Position numbers and translations under genes: made by a program
Origin: Macrobrachium rosenbergii
Lineage: Eukaryota > Arthropoda > Malacostraca > Decapoda > Palaemonidae
Direction of reading: 5' to 3'
NCBI RefSeq assembly: GCF_040412425.1
Contig: NC_089755.1
Location: forward strand, 49,891,298-49,955,297
Length of the DNA: 64,000 bases
The notes under the pieces: model-generated
Told to the model about the DNA's origin: nothing
What the model saw: the letters and a program-made list of their open reading frames with translations, nothing else
Database searches by the model: none
Part shown: in pieces, positions 22,200 through 33,150 of the stretch
Layout: the number at the start of each line of letters is the position of its first letter
How positions within the stretch are numbered: position 1 is the stretch's first letter

Positions 22200-25100
22200 G
22201 CAACTCGTCGGTGTGATTTACATTTATCCATGCCAAGATGCATCTCACAACAGGTATAAAATATATTCATTTATATTCACTTTTCTCAAAAATTAAGAGC
22301 TAGTGTGATTACCTCTCAAGTAAGAACTTGCAAAATTAGTCATAACCTTTGTGACCTCTTCTACTGAATGTTTCCTCATTACTTTTAGAAACAAATTCAA
22401 ACGGAAAATATTTTGGAAAGATATCTGAATGTCCTCATGTTATCTTGAAAAATTTTATCATGAAGAAAACCGTCACCTCAATTGTTCTTCATACATGAAG
22501 TTTTTGATGTATAATCTGTAATGAAAGAAAATTTCTTGAAACTCTCACCAACAATGCTAATTCAATTTTATAAGCTTTTATTCTCCTATTTTTATAATTA
22601 TTCAAACTATGCTACCATTCACATGGAACCACCCAGCAAACCTTGACTAGCTATGCAAACTTCCACTGAACAGAAATAATTATATATACAGTATGAAGTA
22701 GAGGGACATGAAGGTTAATACTAGAGGTTCAAGCACTGTGCTCCTTAGTCTAACTGATGAGATACTATACCCTGTTATTAACCTATCATGGTTACAGTGA
22801 CCAGACGACTTCTAACATGGGGACCTACTAGATGCATGATACCAAATAAGCCTACAATACTTTGTTTAGTTATCACTGAAGTCCTTTCTAACACAGGCAG
22901 TGCAGAGCTTGTCAGAATGCAAGACTTCACTATTGCAATGCAATGTAATTTAGTGTATGCTACCATGCTGCATATGCCAAGTTATGGCTGTTATGCTATT
23001 GCAAAAGGTCCATGTGCAACTATGAGCTATGACACTTCCAACCCTATTAGAGGAGCAAAAAATTTTACCCACAAAATAAAAATTCTCACTACAATAAGGA
23101 TGGCCACAAATTTTGATTATGAACAAAAATTGCTTATTTCACCAATAACAATTAGTAATCTACCCTGTGGCTTCATTGTTATATGGTTGAAAAACTAAAA
23201 TTACTATAAGGTAACACTTCATGATGTAATAATTGAAATATGATTGAAATATGCTATACATTCTGATAAAACATCTTGAAAAGGGATTAAGGGAAAGTGA
23301 TTTGCATTCAAGTTTTGATGTAAAATTCTGATTCAAAACATTTTGATTACCAAACAATCATGGGGTTTATTGTTTTACAGTACTTCAAATAACCTAGGAG
23401 AGGAGCACTTACAATGATAAGAATGAACAATAAACACAAATTGATGTATGAACTTAACAGGCTTTCAAACCTCTACTTAAATTCGACCTATGTACTGTAA
23501 ATAGCAAGTGCTTTAATTTCAACTGAATAAATTATTCTAAAGAAAGGACTTTCTATGAAAAGTGTCTTTAGTAATGTGCTTTAGCAATTACCCATAACTT
23601 TAGTTTTACAATTTAATCTAATATTCAGCCATAAGAATTCATGTAAACCCACCAATCTTGGTTAGCGCCAACAATTGAAAGAGAGGATAGTAAGGACTAA
23701 TTAAAAGCCTACCACGCTAAAGCTCTAAATTTTCCAGTAAAAAAAAAAAAATGTACAATAACGTTTTGTACTTCCAAAAATATAAGATTCTCCCATGTCA
23801 TTTAAAATAATGGAGCTGTTCAACCTTTCAACCTTACCTTAACCTTGAAAAAACTTGTTGTCCTCTTGTATCTTCTTAAATTTATGAAGAAAACTGTCAC
23901 TTAAGGTCTTCATGTATGAAGGGTTCGACTAGATGTTAAGACCTGAAATAAAAAAAATAAATAAATCCTGTTGCTAACAATGTTCATTCAATCTTCAAGT
24001 ATTTAATTTCCTACTACCATTATTATCCAAATCGGGCAAGCATTCATATGGCAAAAAACCAGGATGGCCATTAATTAGCCAAGAAAATTTCTCTTTAGCA
24101 GGCAGCAAAATATCAACAACACTGGAGGGTAATTTTAGAGATAATAGCATGACACTCCTTTCTTACTATAATAATGTTTAAGGAGAACAGCCAAAGAGAA
24201 AACCTTCTACGGATGGTGTGAAAATAATTACCCACTCTGGTAAAAATGAAAAACTATATCTGTCTTTTCACATCAGTAATGGACATTTCTGTGCGTGAAA
24301 ACGACACTATGACTCCTCAACAACACAATGAATGAGTAAGTATGCCACCATGCACATTCACAATGCTAATATCTCGATGGCATGTATTTTAATACAATCA
24401 ATACTTTACTTCAACTTTATCAATACTTAAACAGGTAGAATAGACAAACAGTATAAAATATATCAACTCTCCACCTATCTTTTAATAAGTGAGTTTTAAA
24501 TATCAATACTTAAACAGGTAGAATGGACAAATAGTATAAAATATATCTACTCTAACAAGTGAGTTTTAAATCTCAGTACACTAAAGTTCTTATAACATGA
24601 CTTCATTTCATCTAATCCACCTGATATGCTATATCCCATCATATACCCAATAAAGTTCAGGTGAACAGATACCATCAAAGTCATAAGCACCAAAAATTCA
24701 AAGACTTTTAACATGGAGATCAAAGCTGAATGATAACAGGTAATCTTACATTTCATTACATCTAAGGAATCAAGTGGATGGAATTAGTACAGGCCTTTCT
24801 GATACTGCAATGTAATAAAACTAGTAGCGGCAATACTACTCTGATGCATAGGAATGTTATGCCTCTGAGGCTATTTCAAAAGGTACATTGCAGTTACAAG
24901 ATATGCCATTCAAAACCCTACAATAGGTTACATAAAAGTTGCATTTCAACTCTGACAATAAATTCACCATATAGTTCTTGTTCTTGAACATTTTAAAATT
25001 ATGGTAATGTCAGTCTAGTGATTCATAGCATACTTTAACAGGGTTTGAGCTTTGAATAAGATACAAATTAATCAACAAAAAGTTCTTTAGGAAATTTGCA

Positions 25101-28100
25101 TCAAAAACATATTACAATAGTCTCACAAAATACTAATGCATAATACTGTACTAATGGGGTGAAATGCTTTTAAATCTACTTAAAATGGTGATCTTGATGG
25201 GTATTTTCCAATTGCTGAGCACTGCCCCACACCTCTCCACAACCTCCTCATTCACATCATCTTCCCACCATACTCTTGCCATAAATCTTACCAATCTATA
25301 CATACATTTTCAAACCCACCACCATTTTGCTTTGCCAGCGGTCAAGTATTTTAATGAGCAACTGACAAAGCCAACTTACTAGGTCAGCAGCAAAGCCAAG
25401 AACTTGGCTTATGAACACGCTACGATGTTTCAAGACCACCGTAAACATCAGATGGCATACTGGATCAAATAATATCCCCTCAATTAATTAATGATTACAA
25501 CAAGTACTTTTTCCAGTGTGACTTGCATTTGTCACCCACCAAAGGCAATGGAAACTCAGGAAGAAACGGAGCACAAAGCAATGTCAACTAAAAGCACTAT
25601 GCAATGTTATTCCACAGCTCTGTGTTATAATGCCACATGTCATAGCAGGGGGAGGGTTCAGCAAGTACCTCATTGGTATGATTTTGATTTTAAAGTGCAG
25701 ACTGTACAATGAAATATAACTGCTATGAGTTGGCAGACACAAAACAGTCAAATTCAGATAATAAAAAGCTACACCTGGACAGTGCACAAGATGCTACTAT
25801 ACAGTTAGTCTCCTGATCAGCTCAGCAATAGAGTATGTCTCTTAAACTACCAGTCCCTCTACCTAAGAATTTTAGAACACAAAATCCAGTTAGTATTGGG
25901 ATGGGTGAACACAAAAGAACAACCCTACTGCAAAAGTAAAGGTTCAAACAAATACCTGCAGTTTTCTGTAGACCTTAGAAATTTTGTGGAAGCCAAAGTG
26001 AAGACAAAATTCCATGTGTTTCTGTAAAAGAATGGTACTGCCATTGGGATGCAACTCTCGGCCTAAGATGGATGAAAAAAAAATAATACAATTCTGATGG
26101 GCACTCATGATAAAAATGGACCTGCACAATAGCTACCATATTGTACTAGCATTAATTCATTGCAGAAAAAATACATAATACCAGTTCAAATAGAATCACC
26201 TTAATGAGAAAACATAATTATTGAAATTTTACCCATTTCATACTGACACTAATCCAACCTAGAAACTAGAGCCTCCTTTTCAAAATTGCTGAAGTGACTG
26301 CAAATTGCATTACCTTCAGAGAGCTGTATGTTACATGAATTTCTCAACACACATCGTAATCTAATGCATTACTCCGGAAAGGTCTATCTTTTAAAAGAAC
26401 TGCACTTAATTCTGTTTATAAGTTCTCACATATTTCAATTAAAAAAATACCACTATCAGCATTATCAATATAGACAAACGTCTTTGAGGATTTGAAGTAC
26501 TAACCTGTGATTTTACGGACCAAAGGTATACAGTAGGTAAGTTAAATTGGACCTTTTGGTAGAATTCCTAGCCTAAATGGGCTGTCTCAGGGGATTTATC
26601 AAGTGAATAAAAAAAAGGAGCAAAAAAGTAAAATCATGGTCAGGTGTCAAGAGGCCATGTTAATGTATGAGAATTAAAATGCCCACCAATGTCTTAGATT
26701 CAGATGGATCTGCCATCAAGAACATTCATACCATTTATGGACAAGCTTAAAACACAGAACCCAAGGTACTTTTGCTTAATTTCCAAACAACTTTTGTATA
26801 AAAGTCCTAAAAGTAACCTACAATAGCAGCTAGACACCAGGATGAAACCAATATATACGCGGGATTAAAAAAAAAGTGACTTGCTAAACAGCCTAACACA
26901 CTCCTTGCATACTGCAAGTATTTTAATGTGAACTAAAAAAAAAAAATAGCCTATTCTTACATTTATGAGATGCAGTAAGGACTATGTTAGGCTAGATATA
27001 ATAAAGTCTTACTGAAGACTTCTCTTGCCATTTACACCTCACATAGGCCTAACCTGTAAGTGGTGTTGGGATTCAAGTGCAAAGACACTGGAAACTAGCT
27101 TACACAACAAAAAGTTAGATCAGCTCAAGATAGGATAACTGTACCCTTAAATAATTGTTAACCTCCCTAAACTGCACTTGTTCCACTCACTCTATTCACC
27201 TACCATAAGTAACAGACTTTGAGGCTAAACTAAACAACGTACAAGGATAGGACCATAAAGTCAAGCTTCGTAACAAAATGTGTAAAAATAACATACAAAA
27301 AGAAAAGCCTATGTTTCTGTTACAACTAGGCTCTCCCAGTAGGGGAAGCTTATATTTATTGGAAACCATATGCTGAAGACATGGCCTAACTTTTGACTAG
27401 GTCCTGGTTCAGGATTAACTTTTAAGAATGTTCACAAATACAGTCCACATTTGTGAACTGTTACCATTCTAGCTTCAAATTTCTGCAGCAATTCCTACAT
27501 ATAATCTAGGGTATGCAAATTGCAAAACATCCTAAAACATGCTCTTGGTTAAGGCAACTTAACTTTAAATACAGTACTGTATGCAGATAGCACTACTGTG
27601 TCTGCATATAGTTATGTCAACTTCAGAAATAACCGAAGGGTATTATTTTATCAAAATTACAAGATATTGAGTGTTGAAAGATGTTGCCAAGATAATGATG
27701 CTATCATAAACTGGTGAAATTCAGCATCCATTAGACTGGACAAAATTGTTTATCAAAGAATTCTCTCCCCATTTACACCATGCACAGGCCTAAGCTGTAA
27801 CTGACATTATAGAGATTCTAAAACAAAGATACTGATTTACCATGTTAAGCAATTCCACAGAAAAGCTCTGCAGCTAATTGTTTTTGTTCTGAATATTACT
27901 AAAATAAGCACAAATATATTAACATGAAATTTGAGGAAACCTACATCATAGGCAGTAATAAGCCTAATTATGGATCATTGACACAAACCCCTTTATCTAA
28001 ATATTTAAGAGGACATCATATGGTTAAACACCAAAGGTGTTACTTAGAAGAATTTAATTGACCTAACCTTGTCTAGGGCACTGTAAATTCAAATGGTATG

Positions 28101-28391
28101 TATATTCAAATCTAGCCTACCCTACTTTAAGGCACTGTAAATTAAAAAAGGGTGACGTCCTAACCTAAACTAACCTGGGGCACCAAAATTTCAAACAGAG
28201 TTCAAGTCTTAACTTACCTAACTTGACCTCACCTGGGGTAGAGGGGGGAGGGCTTCTATCCCAGCCAGGGTTTGCAGTATAGCATTCCTTTACAAACAAA
28301 CCTAAATCCCCTTTTAATGTTTTGGTAGAACTATATAGTAGCTCTGCCTTCTAACTTGACTTTTTCTACAGTTTTTTGGTTGCTTATTATG
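22200..28391. other. unannotated A-rich DNA
   Basis: A-rich on the plus strand, the mirror of 1-21 kb, suggesting intron or 3' UTR of a minus-strand transcript. The open frame at 22788-23198 (136 codons) has no domain. From 28.05 to 28.24 kb there are loose repeats around GGCACTGTAAATT and CCTAACCT. Confidence 0.4.
24418..24575. repeat. imperfect 83-bp tandem duplication
   Basis: Two copies starting TATCAATACTTAAACAGGTA, at about 24418 and 24501, with several substitutions and a short deletion in the second. Confidence 0.85.
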
Positions 28392-28575
28392 AATTTACCT
28401 TTAATTTTTGGCGCTCGAGTGTAATTAACCCCTGAAGTCCATCCAACATGGGGTTTCCATACACGATCTTCACAAGACAAAGCACGGGTACGTCTGTTCC
28501 AAACGGTTCATATCCCATCCAGTAAGTGCAATAACATGTTAACGAATGGTACCCAACAACCCCCCCGGGCCAGTA

Positions 28576-28642
28576 CTAAACACGGCGAAGGGACATTCCA
28601 TTTGGCCGAAAACGAACAGGTGCACCGCCAGTATCAGAACCC
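28576..28642 (-). CDS. candidate C-terminal exon, unknown protein
   Basis: On the minus strand a long pyrimidine tract and CTTTTAG acceptor (28643-28649) precede 22 codons (GSDTGGAPVRFRPNGMSLRR plus Val) ending in TAG. After the stop the same frame stays open for about 70 more codons, with MGYEPFGTDVP and VKIVYGNPMLDGLQG, which is longer than expected for UTR. The A-rich plus strand below this point fits a minus-strand 3' UTR. Caution: the stretch TACTAAACACGGCGAAGG resembles part of a MITE-like element at 57.19 kb, so it may be repeat-derived. Confidence 0.28.
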
Positions 28643-28649
28643 CTAAAAG

Positions 28650-30007
28650 TGTAGAAAAAAACCAGCTGAAAAGGTAAAAACAGGCACGGAGCTAATATAC
28701 AGAATTACCAATGTTTTTCATAATTAATTTATACAATAGCATATGCTAGAACACAGAAATAAACCAGTAAAAATACTATTAATAACAGTATCAGAGTGGA
28801 GGGCTCTTCTGCTTAGTTATCCAATTTTACACTAGGCCAATTGAAATTAAGCAATTTGCCTTAAGTTATGATCATTGTAAATTTCATAATTGAGTAAAAC
28901 TATAAAACAACTCTGCATGACTTATTTACCTTGGAAACTGAGTACTCCTATACTTTTAGCGTTGTTGATGGTGGTGGTGGTTTACTGACAGTTAATTATT
29001 ATTAACCTCACATCTCTATTGGGGACCCTTAGGAAACTGGGGGGTTTTGGGTGGGTGGGATAAAACGCAGGGAGAGAGAACAGACATGTTATTGTTATGA
29101 TGGCCAACCTGGAATGGTTCCATGCACATGCAAGGCATATGGGAGCCTTATGTTCAAGAAGTGATTGACTAAGGAAACCTATTATATAAGGAACCATACT
29201 AACCTAACCTAACCTAACCTAGTAGGCCATGTTACTTAGCCAGGTGCCTCTGGCCAGGGAAGGAAACTTCACTTTTTACCAAAAGTTCCCCTGTAACACT
29301 GTGCTTTTGCAATAGCATACAATAACATAACAGTTCTGAGGCTAGTTACAGGTTCATTGCAGTCAACCAAACAATAATGGATAATTCTTGATAAGCAGCT
29401 AAAATGCTATGGAAAAACTCAATTTCCAAGGTAATAAGCCGTGCAGTTATACTTTAATTCTACCCATAGCCTCAGTGGTTTATTCTTGACTAGCTGAAGT
29501 AAACTCAAATTGTGCCATAAATTTAGGATTTCAACAGCCAAATTGTCATAAAATTTAATAACTTCACAAAAGCGTAAAAATGGCACAGGAATCGGATATG
29601 AATGGCACAACTCACAGTTCTGTTACTAGCCTGGAATCTACCTGTGAGGGTTGCTTTACAATGACATTGCTGCCATTTTGGGGTTTCACCATGCTGCTAC
29701 ACTTAGCTATCTGTCATTATATTGCTAAAAAGACCAGATACGAGTCGGGTACGACAACACGTGGCCAACAGACATTTGAACAAGGACAAATGTAGGCTAT
29801 GGGAAACTGTCAAACTTTTATTAATCTACCTTGTAAATTAAATCAACCTACCATAAAACGGAAAGACAGCGTATCGTTACCGTAATTACTTGGTCAGTGT
29901 TGAAAGATAAGACGAAAACCAGTAGTATCCAAAGAAAGACGGTGACCCGGCACCAACAAGGATTATAGGACGGTGTCACGGCAGTCATCCAAGAGCGGTG
30001 TGTCGAT
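28650..30007. other. unannotated DNA
   Basis: No convincing gene. Short open frames exist on both strands between 28.98 and 29.80 kb without recognisable domains. Contains the CCTAA run listed separately. Confidence 0.4.
29199..29222 (-). repeat. short interstitial telomere-type repeat
   Basis: Four to five units of CCTAA, the complement of the arthropod telomere unit TTAGG. Nearby DNA has other CCTAACCT words, so this may be a local simple repeat. Confidence 0.5.
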
Positions 30008-30345
30008 TAGGGCTCCCAGTAGCTTCAACAGTATTTCCCTAGGCAGCTGTTCAGAATTCCCTAAAAAAGTTTAAAATTCCCGAAATAACTTTCTATGTTA
30101 ATATCCATTGAATAACATTAACAAAAATCAACAAATATACTAAATTCTAATCCACAAATATGTTTACTCTTAAATTTTAACAGTAAAATGCAGGTCTATA
30201 AAAAAGGACTTAAATAAGCAAATGTAGATTTTTTTTTAATATACTTATACTGTGTTGGAGCAATTGCATACTTGAAGAAAGCGAAATGAGTCTGGTATCT
30301 TGACAGTTGCCAATTAAGTGAAAGTTATGCTGCCTGAATATAAAA

Positions 30346-30376
<31 letters not shown>

Positions 30377-30931
30377 AAGTAACCACTTCTGAATGAATAA
30401 CTTAAAGTTGAACTTCTTGTAAAATATATACATAATAACCACTCCACTATAAACAACTTAAAGTTGGACTTCTTAAAAAAAAATAACCACTTCGGTATGA
30501 ATTAAACTAATCTCTGTCTTAATTATCCATATGTCTTTTTATGATTTCATGACCTTCAGTATCAGTGGCGTTGCTCTTTACATTTCGAACTAATTTCAGT
30601 AATTCGGGAAAGTCACTCAACTTCAGCTGGTGGGCATTTTTTCCAGTGGTAGCTAGTCCTTTTGCATGAAGTAGAGCTACAAGGCTTTCTCGTTTGAGAC
30701 TTTCTGTACTCATTTTTGATACGATTTACAGCACTGAATAGTCTTTCCACTGACAAAAAATAATAATAATAAATAATCGTGAGTTTTTATTTGGAATTTA
30801 AAAAGTTTATCACAGTGGCTGATAGTAAAAAATTCCCTAGATTCCCTAGATTTTCAGAAATCCCCAAATTATTCCCGAAGCTTCTCAAAAGTTCCAAATC
30901 TAGGGAAAATTCCCTAAAAGTGGGAGCTCTG
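30008..30931 (-). mobile_element. hAT-type DNA transposon remnant
   Basis: Ends read TAGGGCTCCCAG on the left and, inverted, CAGAGCTCCCAC on the right, the terminal-repeat type of hAT elements. The flanks GTGTCGAT (30000-30007) and GTGCGAT (30932-30938) look like the 8-bp target duplication with one base lost. Both subterminal regions carry several TTCCCTA/TAGGGAA words, possible transposase binding sites. The interior has a transposase C-terminus on the minus strand, a (CA)n run at 30346-30373, and three imperfect copies of a sequence with AACTTAAAGTTG. At 0.92 kb it is a deleted derivative. Confidence 0.78.
30519..30756 (-). pseudogene. hAT transposase C-terminal remnant
   Basis: The minus strand encodes LSVERLFSAVNRIKNEYR (30756 down to 30703) and then, after a one-base frameshift, SLKRESLVALLHAKGLATTG and a 42-residue tail ending at TAA. 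The (S)VERLFSxxxRIKxxxR and LxALLHxKG pattern is the conserved hAT C-terminal dimerisation region. The catalytic DDE part and the BED finger are missing. It lies inside the element with hAT-type ends at 30008-30931, which supports the call. Non-functional. Confidence 0.82.
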
Positions 30932-32119
30932 GTGCGATGGTTCCTCCAATTGAATTAGGCTTCTTACTTGTGTAAATATTTTAGTCCATTTTTCGTTAAT
31001 TTTAATACATTTAAATTGAATTATTTGATGGTTTTCGACATTATTTCATGAATACATATTAGATACAATGCAGACGAATTTCCAAAAGGGAAACGAAACT
31101 TAAAAGACGACGATAATAGATGAGGTAACATCTGACTGAATAAGACCTACTATTTCTAAAATGTTATTCTTCAGTGATATTATAGCATAGATTAATATTT
31201 TTAACTTGAAGATATTGAATAATCAATATAGGTAGCGGTTTCATTTTAGTAACGCATTTTACTTTCGGCTTCATGTTTTATATCTAAGCTATTCGTATGC
31301 TGTCGCTATGGTCATCTGTTGACTGCTAAACTTGAAAATCACAGTTCTCAACATGCCAAAAATTACTTCTTGACTAACGCCTATTCATATTTTCAAAAAA
31401 ATATAGTCCACAATAACAGACTCTGAAAATATTTTGTTCAGTTTACAACAGCAGAACTACAAAAGTATGTAATCTATATTTTACAATCTACATTTTCAGA
31501 TGTATCGCTTGTAGGGACGTAAAAGGTGTAGATGTCTTGTGTGTCACACTGTAGTCGGTACTATTGCTCTCTGCAGCGTTTCCTCGGCTCCAGCTGCATT
31601 ACCTCATAATTTTCGCTTTTCATCTATTGTCTTTGGTCTCTTCTTCAGGGGCGTCATTTAGAGGGGCCCCCCCAAGCCTCAACTGGCCCCCTTCACCCCA
31701 TTAAGCCCCAAGAAGTAACAAGTAACAGCAGCTGGTTTTCCATTATTCCTACCAAAATTCAAATGTGTCATCACATTAAGTTATATCTGTCTATCTATCC
31801 ATCTATTTTATGTGCTTCTAAAAGCACATAAAACAGCTCAAAATAAAAAATCCCCAGGTGATTAGGCTTGCCTCGCTTGCCAAATTGCCTTCGCCTCCCC
31901 CCCCCCATCAAAACCTGATAGTTTAAACACAAGAAAAACTCTCTAAAAGTGCATTTATTCATGAAAATGATATGAAAATACAGTAAATAGTGGATATTTC
32001 TCAGTAAAAAAATACTGCGATTGGGCGAATTTTCCGTGAATAATGGGTAGATACGTTCCACAGAGAAATCAATGGATAGGTGGGTCCGCGAAACACGAGA
32101 ACGCGAATACAGGGGTTTA

Positions 32120-32123
<4 letters not shown>
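30932..32123. other. unannotated DNA
   Basis: No gene recognised. A C-rich patch near 31.66-31.70 kb (GAGGGGCCCCCCCAAGCC) is isolated. Otherwise AT-rich. Confidence 0.4.

Positions 32124-32203
<80 letters not shown>
32124..32203. repeat. (TA)n microsatellite
   Basis: About 40 TA units. Open frames of alternating Tyr-Ile across it are artefacts. Confidence 0.98.
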
Positions 32204-32206
<3 letters not shown>

Positions 32207-32361
32207 TTATGTATATGTATATATTATTTAGTTATTTATTTTTTGTCAGATGGAGGATGATCAGTTAACAACTATTTGCACGATTCATAGGCCCTTTGTC
32301 GTTCATTCTCTTGCGTCACTTCCGCCACTTGCTTGTCATACACGTCTACAGCAGGATCTAA

Positions 32362-32621
32362 ATCAAGGTTCTTTGCAGTGTCCCTTCGGCCCCTAGCTGC
32401 AACCCCTTTCATTCCTTTTACTGTACCTCCACTCATTTTATCTTTCTTCCATCTTGTTATCTACCCTTTCTTAACAATTATTTCGTAGTGCAACTGTGAG
32501 GTTTTCCTCCTGTTACACCTTTCAAACCTACCTGCTCTCAATTTCCTTTTCAGCTCTGAATGACCTCATAGGTCCCGATGCTTGGCCTTTTGCCTAAACT
32601 CTATATTCCATTTTCATTCCA
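32362..32621 (-). repeat. SINE-like interspersed repeat, copy 1
   Basis: Reverse complement of the repeat at 57448-57775. Shared landmarks are TGCAGCTAGGGGCCGAAGGG, the GTTGCAC and GGAGGAAAACCTC words, and GGGACCTATGAGGTCATTCA. The far end is an A/T-rich GAATA-type tail. This copy lacks the last 55-60 bases of the family. Confidence 0.85.
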
Positions 32622-32639
32622 CAAGATACCAATGAAATG

Positions 32640-33150
32640 ATGCTATTAACTTTAGTTATGGGAATCAGCATAGATTCCAGTTACGAAAGGATGTGACACA
32701 ATTAACTTGAGATGTGAGAATGTCAAGAGACTCCAGTTAAGGAAAGGAAGTGAACTGATTGACTTCACATCTAGGATTTTCAACTGATTCCCGTTAAGAA
32801 GAGGAAATGACTCGATAATCTTCAGATTTGATGTTTTCAGAACAGTCCTCTTAGGCTAAGGATTAACTTCACGATAGGATCCTTGAGAAATTCCAGTTGT
32901 GGAAAGGAAATTATATGTTGAATTGCAGATTCTCCAGAGATATGTGATTCTCGATATATTCCTGTTAAGCAAAGGAAATTTCATGATCAGCTTTAGATAC
33001 TGGATTCTCGAGAGATATAGGATTCTCAGTAGATTCCTGCTCAGCAAAGGAAAGGTCACGATTAGCCTCAAGTCCAGGATTCTGAGATTCCTGTTAAGCA
33101 AAGAAAATTCCAGTATCATTTTCAGGCATGGAATTCTTAACAGATTTCTT
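32640..33150. repeat. degenerate minisatellite, about 60-bp unit
   Basis: Seven or eight diverged units with the common pattern GATTCC(A/T)GTTAAG-AAAGGAAAT, then TCA-GAT and CTTCAGAT, then GGATTCTC. Units differ by substitutions and short indels. Open frames on both strands follow the repeat and show no domain. Confidence 0.75.

Noticed and set aside
22788..23198. 136-codon plus-strand open frame
   Set aside because: Overlaps another open frame on the opposite strand, shows no domain, and lies in DNA whose composition points to minus-strand transcription.
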